Assembly: GCF_001542775.1 (NCBI RefSeq)
Contig: NZ_CP014145.1
Span: 2,914,001-2,978,000, forward strand
Length of the DNA stretch: 64,000 nt
Direction of reading: 5' to 3'
From: Microterricola viridarii
GTDB lineage: Bacteria > Actinomycetota > Actinomycetes > Actinomycetales > Microbacteriaceae
The position numbers were made by a program, and so were the translations under genes. Positions 8,633 to 18,156 of the stretch are shown here, in pieces. The notes beneath the pieces are model-generated. The model was given only the letters and a program-made list of their open reading frames with translations. It was not told the origin of the DNA and ran no database searches. Position 1 is the stretch's first letter. Each line of letters opens with the position of its first letter.

Positions 8633-9241
8633 TTACTCCGCCTCGGCGATGGTGTCGCGCACGAGCGTGCGCAGGATCGACTCGTCCTTGATCTGGCCGA
8701 GGATCCGGGCGGCGACGCGCCCCTCCTGGTCGAGCACGAGCGTCGTCGGCACCGCGTTCGGCGGCACCTCGTTGCCGAACGCCTGCTGCATGCTGCCGTC
8801 GTTGATGTCGGCGACGGACGAGTACGTCACGCCGTAGGTCTCCTCGAAGGCGCGCGCCGTGTCGACCTGGTCGCGCACGTTCACGCCGAGCAGGCTGGCT
8901 CCCTGGCCGGCGAACTGCTTGTTCACGGCCTCCAGGGTGGGCGCCTCCGCCCGGCAGGGGGCGCAGCTGGCGTACCAGAAGTTCACGACGAGCACCTCGC
9001 CGCGGAAGTCCTCTGAGCTGACCGTCTCACCGGCGAAGTCCTTCGCCTCGAAGGCGATCGCCTCGCCGCGGTTCTCCAGCGCGATCTCCTTCACGACGCC
9101 CGTGCCGGAGATGTAGTTCTTGTTGCTGCCCTCGCGGTACTGCTCGGCCAACGGGTCGTTGGAGCATCCGGCCAGCAGGGCGACGGATGCCACGGCGACC
9201 GCCACGGCACTCAGCAGTCGCTTGCGGGTGAAAACAGCCAT
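8633..9241 (-). CDS. TlpA/ResA-type thiol-disulfide oxidoreductase lipoprotein
   Basis: The 202-residue protein is an exported thioredoxin-fold reductase that keeps the CxxCH cysteines of apocytochrome c reduced. It starts with a lipoprotein signal ([21 protein letters not shown], lipobox LLAGC) and carries the active site [18 protein letters not shown] at 9241 overlaps the TAA of the upstream gene in a TAATG arrangement, so the two are coupled. Placement just before ccdA supports a ResA-like job over general disulfide reduction. Confidence 0.92.
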   Translation of the reverse strand: MAVFTRKRLLSAVAVAVASVALLAGCSNDPLAEQYREGSNKNYISGTGVVKEIALENRGEAIAFEAKDFAGETVSSEDFRGEVLVVNFWYASCAPCRAEAPTLEAVNKQFAGQGASLLGVNVRDQVDTARAFEETYGVTYSSVADINDGSMQQAFGNEVPPNAVPTTLVLDQEGRVAARILGQIKDESILRTLVRDTIAEAE

Positions 9242-9894
9242 TACACGGCTCCCAGGTCCACGGCGTGCGCCGAGATCGATGCGGCCGGCTCGGTGTAACC
9301 GGTCTCGACGAACGTTCCGCCGAAGCGGCTGAAGCTGGTGATGCTGGAGAGCGCGCAGCGACGTTGCCGCGGGTCATGCCAGAGCCGGTTGCCGGCGAGC
9401 GCGTTGTGCGTGGTCCAGATGGGCAGCTGGTGGCTGACCATCACGATGTCGCCATCGGTGCCGTCCGCCAGCGGCGCCGCGGTCTCCCAGGCGTCGTTCA
9501 TGGCTGCGATCATGCGGGCGGCGATCGAGCGGTACGGCTCGCCCCAGCTCGGGCGCATCGGGTTGATGAGCGCCGGCCAGTTGGAGGGCTGCTTCAGCGC
9601 TTCGCGCATGTTCTTGCCCTCGAAGTGGTTGGACGGCTCGATGATGCGCGGCTCGAGCTGCACGGGCAGGTTCAGGGCGGCAGCGACGGGCGCGGCCGAT
9701 TCCTGCGTGCGCTGCAGCGGAGAGGCGTAGAGCGCGGAGTAGCGGATGTCGCGGCCGGCCAGGTCGGCGGCGGCAGCAGCAGCCATCTGCTGGCCGAGCT
9801 CTGAGAGTCGGTAGCCCGGAAGACGCCCGTACAACACCCGGTCGGGATTGTGCACCTCTCCGTGACGGACGAGGTGAATCTGTCTGGCTACCAC
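9241..9894 (-). CDS. histidine phosphatase (phosphoglycerate mutase-like) family protein
   Basis: The 217-residue product opens with the phosphohistidine motif LVRHGEVHNP and carries the second conserved histidine in VMVSHQLPIW, the two hallmarks of the histidine phosphatase superfamily. It also shows ASPLQRTQES, the substrate-pocket arginine region. The substrate is not identifiable; glycolytic mutase is unlikely because residues outside the core differ and the gene sits upstream of a cytochrome c maturation operon. It is coupled to tlpA through TAATG. It is probably the first gene of this operon, since the next upstream gene is 63 bases away and reads in the same direction. Confidence 0.88.
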   Translation of the reverse strand: MVARQIHLVRHGEVHNPDRVLYGRLPGYRLSELGQQMAAAAAADLAGRDIRYSALYASPLQRTQESAAPVAAALNLPVQLEPRIIEPSNHFEGKNMREALKQPSNWPALINPMRPSWGEPYRSIAARMIAAMNDAWETAAPLADGTDGDIVMVSHQLPIWTTHNALAGNRLWHDPRQRRCALSSITSFSRFGGTFVETGYTEPAASISAHAVDLGAV

Positions 9895-9957
9895 GGGCCC
9901 AATTCTACGTAAGGGGATGCTGTGAATCTGCCCCGCCTTGCTGTGCTCCCCTCCGGG

Positions 9958-10830
9958 CTATTCGCGGCTCGCGTCTGCCTCGGCGAGGTTGTCACTCAGG
10001 ATCTCGAGAACCTGCCCGCGCACCCGCGCGGACTCTGCGCCGAGCGCCGAGCCGACCGCGTCGACGAATGCCTCGATGAAGATGGCGTGCGCCACCCGCG
10101 AGCTGTGCTCCAGCTCGCGCCGGAACGACGTCGCAGCTGGCGCGATCACCAAGCTGATGTCAGAGAGCTCGGTGAGCGGCGAGCGCGCAAACGAGGTGAG
10201 CGCGATCACCACGGCGCCGCCCTGCGCGGCAGCCCTGGCCACCTTGAGGCTCGACTCGTTGGAGCCGCTTCCGCTGACGATCAGACAGGCGTCGCCCGCC
10301 ACCAGCTGCCGGGCGGCGATCTGCTGCCCGATCGCGTCGGCCACGACATCCGCCGGGCGGCCGGTCGCCGTCAGGCGCATGGCCAGGTCGCTGGCGAGCG
10401 GCGCCGAGAGGCCGCTGGCCAGCACGAGCACGCGTCGCGCCTCGACGACGCAACGGACCGCCTCGTCGACCTCGCTCTCGACGAGCACGCTGGCGATCTG
10501 TGGCAGCGAGGCGGCCAGAGTGTCGATGCCAGAGCGGATGCGGCCAAGCGCGCTGGTGCCGTAATCCTGCGCCGGCTCCACCTGCTGCGCCAGTTCGGCT
10601 GCGAGCGCCACCCGCAGCTGCGGGTAGCCACGGTAGCCGAGGCTCTGGCAGGCGCGGATCACGGTCGAGCGGGCAACGGCGGCCCGTTCGGCGAGCTCCT
10701 GCGCGGTGCTCTCGACGACGAGCGCGGGGTCGGCGACGATGAGGTCGATCACGCGCCGCTCGCTCGGCTGCATCGTGTTGATGGCCGTCGCGATGCGCAC
10801 GCTCGGCACAACCTGGGCGTTACTGTTCAC
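9958..10830 (-). CDS. RpiR/MurR-family transcriptional regulator with SIS domain
   Basis: The 290-residue product has an N-terminal HTH_6 domain (ERRVIDLIVADPALVV to VARSTVIRACQSLGYRGYPQLRVAL, about residues 20-75). A C-terminal sugar-isomerase (SIS) domain follows, with VLASGLSAPLASDLAMRL and CLIVSGSGSNESSLKVARAA, which in this family senses phosphosugars or related phosphorylated compounds. GTG at 10830 overlaps the last codons of the adjacent phnE. Its location at the end of the phn-like operon suggests that it reports on the imported or hydrolysed phosphorylated substrate. Confidence 0.9.
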   Translation of the reverse strand: MNSNAQVVPSVRIATAINTMQPSERRVIDLIVADPALVVESTAQELAERAAVARSTVIRACQSLGYRGYPQLRVALAAELAQQVEPAQDYGTSALGRIRSGIDTLAASLPQIASVLVESEVDEAVRCVVEARRVLVLASGLSAPLASDLAMRLTATGRPADVVADAIGQQIAARQLVAGDACLIVSGSGSNESSLKVARAAAQGGAVVIALTSFARSPLTELSDISLVIAPAATSFRRELEHSSRVAHAIFIEAFVDAVGSALGAESARVRGQVLEILSDNLAEADASRE

Positions 10831-11668
10831 GAACGCGGGCCCCCTCCATAATGCGGCGACGGATGCGGCCGCTCAGCAGGTCAATACCCACGGTGACGAC
10901 GACAACCACGATGAGCAGCATGCCCACCGTTGACCACTCACGGTACTGGGTATAGGAGGTGAGCATGTCGCCGATTCCACCGACCCCGATGAGGCCGAGC
11001 ACGGCGCTGGCACGCACGTTGATCTCGAAGCGGTACAGCCAGAACGAGTAGAACTCGGGGGCAGCCTGCGGCCAGACTCCCCAGCGCAGCACCTGCATGG
11101 CGTTGCCACCGGTGGCACGGGCCGCCTCGATGGCGCCGCCCTCCACACCCTCGATGGCCTCGTAGCCCCATTTGCCGAGCGTCCCGATGCCGCCGATGGC
11201 GAGCGCGAGCGCGCCGGTCAGCGGGGTGAGCCCGGTGACCGAGAGGATGACGATGGCGATGATGATCTCGGGAACCGCGCGGATCACCGAGAACAGCAGG
11301 CGCATGGCGCCGCGCACGGGCAGCGGCGAGTAGCCGCGGGAGGCCAGGAAGCTGAGCGGCAGCGAGATCAGCACGCCGAGCACGGTTCCGACCCAGGCCA
11401 TCTGCACGCTGCGCCAGGTCTGCCAGAGTGCGTCGCCGAGCTTGTCCCAGTTGGGGTCGGAGAACATCAGCCAGAGGTAGCGCACGATCTCGCTGGGCAG
11501 ATCGGCCAGGCGCGACCAGGTGATGTCGACCGACCACACACTGGCGACCACCAGCACGGTGATCAGCGCGGCGGCAATGGCCGGCAGCGGGCGGCGCGGC
11601 TTGCTGGGCAGTTTCGGCCGCGCCCGCGTGGGCTGCGGGGCGCGGGACGGAGCGATCACGGCAGTCAC
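10820..11668 (-). CDS. phnE: phosphonate/phosphate-ester ABC transporter permease PhnE (second copy)
   Basis: The 282-residue product has about six helices and the permease EAA loop (EAARATGGNAMQVLRWGVWP) that docks on the ATPase. The C-terminal NVRASAVLGLIGVGGIGDML segment is typical of the PhnE family. It overlaps the preceding phnE by an ATGA-type junction and would pair with it as a heterodimeric channel. Use of two PhnE proteins with one PhnC and one PhnD is known in phosphonate and phosphite-type importers. Confidence 0.93.
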   Translation of the reverse strand: MTAVIAPSRAPQPTRARPKLPSKPRRPLPAIAAALITVLVVASVWSVDITWSRLADLPSEIVRYLWLMFSDPNWDKLGDALWQTWRSVQMAWVGTVLGVLISLPLSFLASRGYSPLPVRGAMRLLFSVIRAVPEIIIAIVILSVTGLTPLTGALALAIGGIGTLGKWGYEAIEGVEGGAIEAARATGGNAMQVLRWGVWPQAAPEFYSFWLYRFEINVRASAVLGLIGVGGIGDMLTSYTQYREWSTVGMLLIVVVVVTVGIDLLSGRIRRRIMEGARVREQ

Positions 11669-12545
11669 ACGAGCCTCTTTCTGAGTGCGCCGCTCACCCA
11701 GTCCAGCACCAAGACCACGACAAGGATCTCGAGGATGATGAGGGAGAGCTGGTCGTAGCGGTAGAAGGTGCGCACGGCGTCAATAAGTAGGCCGAGTCCG
11801 CCGGCACCGACGAGGCCGAGCACGGTCGACGCGCGCACATTGAGTTCGAGCACGTACAAGGTCTGGTTGGCGAACGCCGGCCAGGCGTCGGGCAGCGCGA
11901 TCGCGCGGTTGATCTGGGTCTGGCTGGCACCGGCCGCCCGACCGGCCTCGCTGGGGCCAGGGTCCTGCGTCTCGATCGACTCGGAGACCAGCTTGACGAT
12001 GATGCCGACGTTGAACAGCACGAGGGCCAGGATGCCGGGCAGCGCACCGACGCCCACCATGGCCACCAGCACGGCCGCGTAGAGCAGTTCCGGCACCGAG
12101 CGGATGATGTTGAGCAGGGTGCGCACGATGCCCCGCAGAACCGGGTTGGGGTTGGTGAGCCTGGCCGACCAGAAACTGATCGGCAGCGAGATCAACGCCC
12201 CGACGGCGGTGGCGATGACGGCCATGCGCAGCGTTTCGAGCACCGGCTCGACGGTGCGCGGGAAGAAGGACCAGTCCGGGCTGAGCAGCTGCGCGATCTT
12301 GTCTGCGCCGTTGCGCCAGTTGCGGATGATCGCGTCGAACGAGAAGTCGATGCCAATCCCCGGCGACATGGTCACGGCCGTGATGGCCAGCACGACGCCG
12401 AGGACCGCCCACGGCTTCCAGCGGCCGCCCGGCCGCGGCGGGAGCACGAGACGGGGGGCCGCGTCATCCCCCGCGGCGCCCGGGGCGGGGCTGAGCGGGG
12501 AGGGGCTGAGCTGGGAGGGGCTGAGCGGGGAGGGGCTGAGCTGGG

Positions 12546-12549
<4 letters not shown>
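11665..12549 (-). CDS. phnE: phosphonate/phosphate-ester ABC transporter permease PhnE (first copy)
   Basis: The 294-residue permease has an EAA-like loop ([20 protein letters not shown]) and the PhnE C-terminal motif [20 protein letters not shown]. Its first 20 residues are encoded by four 15-base tandem repeats ([10 protein letters not shown]), a low-complexity cytosolic tail before the first helix. It overlaps phnC by four bases and the second phnE by four bases. The two permeases are clearly paralogous but far from identical, so the duplication is old. Confidence 0.93.
12487..12546. repeat. four 15-base tandem repeats coding the PhnE N-terminus
   Basis: Units alternate GGGGCTGAGCGGGGA and GGGGCTGAGCTGGGA. 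Each unit is five codons, so gain or loss of a unit keeps the frame and would only change the length of the cytosolic tail. Confidence 0.85.
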
Positions 12550-13369
<820 letters not shown>

Positions 13370-13370
<1 letters not shown>

Positions 13371-14341
13371 TACTGGAGTCCGAGCGCCTGAGCCGCGCGG
13401 GCGACGACGTCGAGCGACGTGGGGTCAGCCGGGGCCAGCTTGGTGATCGAGTAGATGTCGGTGAGGATCTTCGAGCCCTCCGGGGTGGCCGAGAACGCGG
13501 CCAGCGAGGTGGCGATCTTGGTGCGCAGCTCGGGCGAGAGGTCCTGGGTGATGGCGACGCCGTCGTTCGGGATCTCCTCGCTGAGCGCGAAGACGACGAC
13601 CTTCTGGCCGACATCCGGGACATCCTTCTTCACGATGTCGCGGGCGTCCCAGAAGCTGAAGCCGACCTCGGCGTCACCGTTGTAGACGGCGAGCACCGAG
13701 GCATCGTTGGCCGTGACCGGGAGCAGGTCGAGGTCTTTGTCGGTGTTGATGCCGGCCTCCTGCATCGCCAGCATCGGGTAGATGTAGCCGGCGGGCGAGC
13801 CGGGGCCGAGCAGCGCGACCTTGGCACCCTTGATGGCACCGATCGAGTCCAGGCCGGCCGGGCCGACGAGGGCGTCGGCGCCGTTGCAGAACAACTTGCC
13901 GTCGCGCTCCACTGGGGTGTCCTCGCAGTACTTGTCCGGGTTGTTCGTCATGAACTGGGCGGGGTAGCTGATGTTGCCGTTGCGCTCGGTCTGCAGCACG
14001 ACCTCCGCGCCGTACATGTCGCTGGCCTGCCAGAGCTGCAGCGACGGCAGGAAGCCGATCTGGGCCTGGCCGGCGCCCATGGCCTCGACGGCCGCCTGGT
14101 AGTCCTTGGAGACGACGCCGGTCACGGGGATTCCGAGTTCCTCGCTCAGGAAGTCGGTGAGTGGGGCGGCGGTGTCGACGAGGCCGGACTGGTCCTGTGA
14201 CGGCACCAGCGCGAGCGTCAGCGACGTCGGGTCGGCGGCGGGGGCGGCCGCGCCGACCTCAGAGGCGGCGCTGGAGCATCCGGCGAGGGCGAAGGTCGCG
14301 ACGGCGGCTACGGCCGCGAAGCGAAGGGTCGAGGTGCGCAT
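13370..14341 (-). CDS. phnD: phosphate/phosphite/phosphonate-binding lipoprotein PhnD
   Basis: The 323-residue protein is the substrate-binding component of the importer. It has a lipoprotein signal with lipobox FALAGC near residue 22. The type-2 periplasmic-binding fold follows, with PhnD-family motifs: [49 protein letters not shown] and [14 protein letters not shown]. The residues that would separate phosphonate from phosphite or phosphate-ester binding cannot be judged by eye. Linkage to a HAD hydrolase and a SIS-domain regulator favours an organic phosphate substrate. Confidence 0.93.
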
Positions 14342-14364
14342 ACTTCTCCTGGGTTGTTGGGTGG

Positions 14365-15087
14365 TCAGACAGCGGGTGCGGGTGTGCTCGCCTGCTCGCC
14401 GGCGAGTGCCGAGTCGAGCCAGGACGTCAGGGCCGGGAAGAGCTCCTCGAGGAGCTCCGCCCGGAAGTCGGGGGCGGCGGCCGGCGGCGTGTGCCGCCCG
14501 ACGAGCGCCGTGCGGTGGCCGCGCTCGCGGGCGGGGGCCAGGTCGTTGTGCCAGATGTCGCCGATGCTGAGCATGGCGGTGCCCTCAGGCGCGAGCTCGT
14601 CCAGGATTCGGGCGAAGCCATCCGGCTTGCCGGCAGAGGTGATGATGCGGTCGAAGGAGTCGCCGAGCCCGATCGCCTCGAGCGTCTCCCGCACCCGGAT
14701 CGCCGGGGCGTTGGTGACGAGCACCCGGTGGGCGGATGCCGCGGCGGCGAGGAACTCGGCCAGGCCGCGGGGTGCCGCGACCGGGGCCTCGGCGGTGCCG
14801 AGCAGCCAGCGGCTGGCGGTGTAGGCCTCGGCGAGCACTGACTCGTCGGCACCAGCGGCCGCGGCGGTGCGCTGCACCAGGTCGTAGCCGTCCAGCGGCG
14901 CGTCCGCAGTGGACTCGCGGGCTCCGGCCTCATCGGCGGCGAGCGCGCCGTCGAACTCGGCCAGCATGCGCTCGGCGGCATCGAGCGGGAGCCTGCGGGC
15001 GACCTCGCGGGCGAAGGCCCGCACGGGTCCGTGGCCGAGGGCAACGGTCCCATCGAAGTCGAAGACGATCACGGGGGTTTGGGTCAC
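14365..15087 (-). CDS. HAD-family hydrolase, first gene of the phn-like operon
   Basis: The 240-residue product has the HAD motifs in order: FDFDGTVALGHG (nucleophile Asp, residues about 9-13), LVTNAPAIRV (motif II), SAGKPDGFAR (motif III lysine) and SIGDIWHNDLAP (motif IV acidic pair). This is a phosphoglycolate/phosphonatase-like subgroup with an alpha-helical cap. It is followed by phnD-phnC-phnE-phnE-rpiR. The simplest reading is that it dephosphorylates the compound brought in by the transporter; a phosphonoacetaldehyde hydrolase role is possible but not shown. The -10 candidate TAGTGT (15126-15131) and a PHO-box-like repeat lie upstream. Confidence 0.88.
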   Translation of the reverse strand: MTQTPVIVFDFDGTVALGHGPVRAFAREVARRLPLDAAERMLAEFDGALAADEAGARESTADAPLDGYDLVQRTAAAAGADESVLAEAYTASRWLLGTAEAPVAAPRGLAEFLAAAASAHRVLVTNAPAIRVRETLEAIGLGDSFDRIITSAGKPDGFARILDELAPEGTAMLSIGDIWHNDLAPARERGHRTALVGRHTPPAAAPDFRAELLEELFPALTSWLDSALAGEQASTPAPAV

Positions 15088-15159
15088 GGCGTTCTTTTCT
15101 CATGGTCGGTATGGACGATGCGTCCACACTACTGAGCGCACATCGACCAAAGGGCCACG

Positions 15160-15181
15160 ATTTGGTAAACACTGGGTGAAC
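15160..15181 (-). promoter_or_regulatory. PHO-box-like direct repeat (PhoP operator candidate)
   Basis: Read on the minus strand, two adjacent 11-base units occur: GTTCACCCAGT then GTTTACCAAAT. This matches the known actinobacterial PHO-box design (tandem 11-mers beginning GTTCACC). It ends about 28 bases upstream of a TAGTGT -10 candidate, a position suited to activation of the HAD-phn operon under phosphate limitation. Confidence 0.6.
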
Positions 15182-15263
15182 CTCGCCCGGGCCCTCGCCC
15201 ACGCAGACCGGGGCCGGCCACGCGTGCTCCGCGCCAAGCGGCACCAGCACCTAACATGGCGGC

Positions 15264-16022
15264 GTGAGCACTCCCCCCAACGGCCCCGCCGGCACCACCG
15301 GCATCCCCGTGCACCTTCCTGTGCCGAGCTGGCTGGCGCGCCAGCTCGAGCGCGACGCCACTGCCGGGCTCTTCGCTGCCTGGGGGCGCTCCACCGTCGT
15401 CGACGAGAACGTCGGCGCCGCCGTGGTCGGCCGCGACGCGGTGGCCGCGCTGGCCGAGATTTCGGGCCAGGCCGATGGCTACCCGGAGGGCAACGCCGGG
15501 CTCCTGCACGTCTACGGCTACCTGTTCTCGGACGTGCTGACGCCCTACGGGCTGAAGAGCGACCGGTGGCTCGATGGCATGCTGGCCGAGGCGCTCGGGC
15601 TGGACTCCGATGCGTTCCACCCACGGGCGGGCGCGGCTGGCGGGCCGACCATGCTCAGCCGCGTGACAGCTGCCGCACGCCCGCTGTTTGACGCCAGCCC
15701 CGTCGACGGCGCGCCCGGCGGCGGCGGCTTCACGCTGGCCCGGCGCGATGCCATCTCCCCCGGGCTGGCCGCGCTCACCGTGCTGCGGCGCGTTCCGGGC
15801 GCCGCAGCGACGGCGCTGGCCTACGCGCTCGAGACGCCAGACGGAATCCGCCTGATCACCCTGTTCCCGATCGCGGCAGACCCGGGCGGCGTGCTTGCCG
15901 CGCTCGACGCAGAAGCGCCGCGCCTGCGCTACAACGCGCTCGGCTCAGCTCCCCCGATTCGCGCCGGGAGCCTCGATCTGCCCGACCACGCCGCCGGAGA
16001 CCGCGCCCCCGGCACGCAGTGA
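15264..16022 (+). CDS. conserved hypothetical protein upstream of aspS
   Basis: No family was recognised for this 252-residue product. It has no signal peptide or membrane helix, is rich in Ala, Gly and Pro, and contains the segments RSTVVDENVGAAVVGRDAVA, GYPEGNAGLLHVYGYLFSDV and LTPYGLKSDRWLDGMLAEAL. The latter two look like an ordered domain of about 130 residues. The start is GTG at 15264, six bases after a TAACAT -10 at 15252-15257, so the message is leaderless. It precedes aspS on the same strand but aspS has its own promoter. Function is unknown. Confidence 0.75.
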   Translation: MSTPPNGPAGTTGIPVHLPVPSWLARQLERDATAGLFAAWGRSTVVDENVGAAVVGRDAVAALAEISGQADGYPEGNAGLLHVYGYLFSDVLTPYGLKSDRWLDGMLAEALGLDSDAFHPRAGAAGGPTMLSRVTAAARPLFDASPVDGAPGGGGFTLARRDAISPGLAALTVLRRVPGAAATALAYALETPDGIRLITLFPIAADPGGVLAALDAEAPRLRYNALGSAPPIRAGSLDLPDHAAGDRAPGTQ

Positions 16023-16171
16023 GCGACCGAGCAGGCACGGTTGCAGATGCGAGAACCACGCCGATTTTTCTCGTGCCTGACGATATCGCCGCTGCATCCA
16101 TTCGTGTCGCCCCCATTTCCTGTGCCTTCCGGCAGTTCGGGGCACAGACGGCCGAAGGTAGGATTGACGTC

Positions 16172-17551
16172 GTGACTTCTCGTGTATTGATCAAGGACCT
16201 TTCCGCTCTGGCCGACGGCCCCGTTACGGTGTCGGGCTGGGTCGATACCGTGCGTGACCAGAAGAAGGTGCAGTTCATCGTGCTGCGCGACGAATCGGGT
16301 GCCGCCCAGCTGGTTAATCCGGCACTGCGCGCGCTGCCCGTGACGGATGCCGAGGCAGGCACGCTCGCCCTCGAAGGTGACGAGCTGGCTGCCGCCGAGG
16401 CGCGCCTGGCCACCACGGAGGCCATCTCTGCCCTCGCCAACGGCTCCTTCATCACCGTCACCGGTGAGCTGAAGAAGGACGAGCGCGTCAAGCTCGGCGG
16501 CCTCGAGGTCAAGATGGAGAGCCTCACCGTCGTGACCGAGGCCATCGCCGAGACGCCGATCGCCACCGACTCGGGCCTCGACAAGCGCATGGACTGGCGT
16601 TTCCTCGACCTGCGCCACCCCAAGCAGAACCTCATCTTCAAGATCCAGACCACCTTCCTGCACGCCATGCGCGAGTACTGGGTCGACAACGACTTCATCG
16701 AGATCCAGACCCCGAAGCTGATGGCGTCGGCGAGCGAGTCGCGCGCCGAGTTGTTCGAGGTCGAGTACTTCGAGGGCAAGGCCTACCTGGCGCAGAGCCC
16801 GCAGTTCTACAAGCAGATGGCGCAGTCCGCCGGCTTCGGCAAGATCTTCGAGGTCGGGCCGGCCTTCCGCGCCGACCACTCCTTCACCAGCCGCCACGCG
16901 ACCGAGTTCACCAGCGTCGACACCGAGATCAGCTGGATCGACTCGCACGAAGACGTGATGAACCTGCACGAGGAGCTCCTCGTCGCCGGCTTCACGGCCG
17001 TCAAGGCCAAGCACGGCGAGGCCATCAAGGAGCTGTTCGACGTCGAGGTCACCGTGCCGTCGCGTCCGTTCCCGCGCATCCCGCTGGCCGAGGCGAAGCA
17101 GATCGTGGCCGACCGCGGCTACGAGATCCCCCGCGCCGACGACGACATGGACCCGGAGGGCGAGCGCCAGATCTCGGCCTACGTGGCAGAGAAGTTCGGC
17201 CACGAGTTCGTGTTCATCACCGACTACGCGTCCAGCATCCGCCCGTTCTACCACATGCGCCACGAGGGCGACGCCGGCCTGACCAACAGCTACGACCTGC
17301 TGTTCAACGGCACCGAGATCTCCACCGGAGCCCAGCGCGAGCACCGCATCGACGTGCTCGTCGCGCAGGCCGAGGAGAAGGGCATGGACCCGGAGGAGCT
17401 CGAGACCTACCTCGACTTCTTCCGCTACGGCGTGCCGCCGCACGGCGGATTCGGCATGGGCCTGGCCCGCGTGCTGATGCTCATGCTGCACCAGGCGTCG
17501 ATCCGCGAGGTCACCTACCTGTTCCGCGGCCCGACCCGCCTGGAGCCGTAG
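16172..17551 (+). CDS. aspS: aspartyl-tRNA synthetase of the short archaeal/eukaryotic type (AspRS, possibly nondiscriminating)
   Basis: The enzyme charges tRNA with aspartate. The 459-residue product has an N-terminal OB-fold anticodon domain (VTVSGWVDTVRDQKKVQFIVLRD, about residues 17-39). The class II catalytic domain follows, with RFLDLRHP, AQSPQFYKQMAQSAGFGKIFEVGPAFR (motif 2 region), TDYASSIRPFYHM and motif 3 GFGMGLARVLMLM. The roughly 590-residue bacterial AspRS has a GAD insertion that is absent here; length and motifs match the archaeal-type enzyme, some of which also charge tRNA-Asn and rely on GatCAB. GTG at 16172 was chosen because TAGGAT (16159-16164) sits seven bases upstream, giving a leaderless start; upstream in-frame starts overlap the preceding gene. 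Confidence 0.93.
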   Translation: MTSRVLIKDLSALADGPVTVSGWVDTVRDQKKVQFIVLRDESGAAQLVNPALRALPVTDAEAGTLALEGDELAAAEARLATTEAISALANGSFITVTGELKKDERVKLGGLEVKMESLTVVTEAIAETPIATDSGLDKRMDWRFLDLRHPKQNLIFKIQTTFLHAMREYWVDNDFIEIQTPKLMASASESRAELFEVEYFEGKAYLAQSPQFYKQMAQSAGFGKIFEVGPAFRADHSFTSRHATEFTSVDTEISWIDSHEDVMNLHEELLVAGFTAVKAKHGEAIKELFDVEVTVPSRPFPRIPLAEAKQIVADRGYEIPRADDDMDPEGERQISAYVAEKFGHEFVFITDYASSIRPFYHMRHEGDAGLTNSYDLLFNGTEISTGAQREHRIDVLVAQAEEKGMDPEELETYLDFFRYGVPPHGGFGMGLARVLMLMLHQASIREVTYLFRGPTRLEP

Positions 17552-17569
17552 GCCTCACCACCCAGCCAT

Positions 17570-17608
17570 GCGAATGGCCGGTGTTCCGCGTGAACACCGG
17601 CCATTCGC
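17570..17608 (+). terminator. hairpin after aspS
   Basis: Arms GCGAATGGCCGGTGTT and AACACCGGCCATTCGC pair perfectly around a seven-base loop. No T-run follows, so the call rests on stem strength and position directly after the stop codon. Confidence 0.65.
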
Positions 17609-17642
17609 GCATCCGGGCCCCGCTCATCGAGCGCCCTGCCGC

Positions 17643-17720
17643 CGGTTGGACCCCTCCCGCTGGTTGAGCCGCTCCCCCGTTGGGTGAGCCCCTCCCGCCG
17701 GTTGAGCTTGTCGAAACCTC
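17643..17720. repeat. short block of GGTTGAGC...GTCGAAAC dispersed repeat
   Basis: Three degenerate GGTTGAGC or GGGTGAGC units separated by CCCCTCCCGC end in a full GGTTGAGCTTGTCGAAACC core. The same core recurs inside menE and at 27969-28205. Confidence 0.7.
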
Positions 17721-17744
17721 GCCGGCTCGCAGGAAAAGGGCTGA

Positions 17745-18116
17745 CTAGGCGAGCTCGTACCCGGCCTCGTCGATCGCTGCAGCCACGGCCTGCGGATCTA
17801 GCGGGGCCGCGCTCTGCACGGTGACGGTCGAGACGCCGCCCGCGACAAGAGCCACGTTGACACCGGTGACGCCCTCCAACGCGCTGAGCTCGGCGGTCAC
17901 GCTCGTGACGCAGTGGCCGCAGGTCATGCCCGCCACCTGCAGCTCGGTGCTGACGCCCGCAGGGGCACCGGCTGTCGCGGCATCCGCCCCGTCGGTGGCC
18001 GAGTTTCCACAGCCGCCCCCGCCGCAGCAGCTCCCACCTTCCGACGCGCTCGTCAGGCCCAGATCGACGAGCTTCGGCGTGGACGGGTTCAGGGCGGAGG
18101 GCGCAACGTTCATCAT
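17745..18116 (-). CDS. heavy-metal-associated (HMA) domain protein, CopZ-like copper chaperone
   Basis: The 123-residue product has a Cys/Gly-rich stretch (GGSCCGGGGCGNS, about residues 28-40) and a C-terminal HMA domain with the metal-binding motif GMTCGHCVTSV (Cys-x-x-Cys), followed by the ferredoxin-like fold expected of Cu(I) carriers. The extra cysteine cluster could bind additional metal. The start is placed at 18116 because the farther upstream start would put codons across the palindromic operator. No P-type ATPase or CsoR gene lies nearby in the window. Confidence 0.88.
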   Translation of the reverse strand: MMNVAPSALNPSTPKLVDLGLTSASEGGSCCGGGGCGNSATDGADAATAGAPAGVSTELQVAGMTCGHCVTSVTAELSALEGVTGVNVALVAGGVSTVTVQSAAPLDPQAVAAAIDEAGYELA

Positions 18117-18123
18117 GCTACGA

Positions 18124-18144
18124 ACATACCCCCAGGGGGTATGT
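18124..18144. promoter_or_regulatory. perfect 21-base palindrome, CsoR-like copper operator
   Basis: Ten-base arms ACATACCCCC and GGGGGTATGT flank one A. The C5/G5 core bounded by TA resembles known CsoR-family operators. It lies 8 bases upstream of the HMA-domain gene and contains its probable -10 (TATGTT on the minus strand), so a bound repressor would block transcription. Confidence 0.7.
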
Positions 18145-18156
18145 CTGTGCAACCGC

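Noticed and set aside
15929..17491. 520-codon open frame opposite aspS
   Set aside because: Complement of a well-conserved synthetase; the translation is Leu/Val/Arg/His-rich without any motif.
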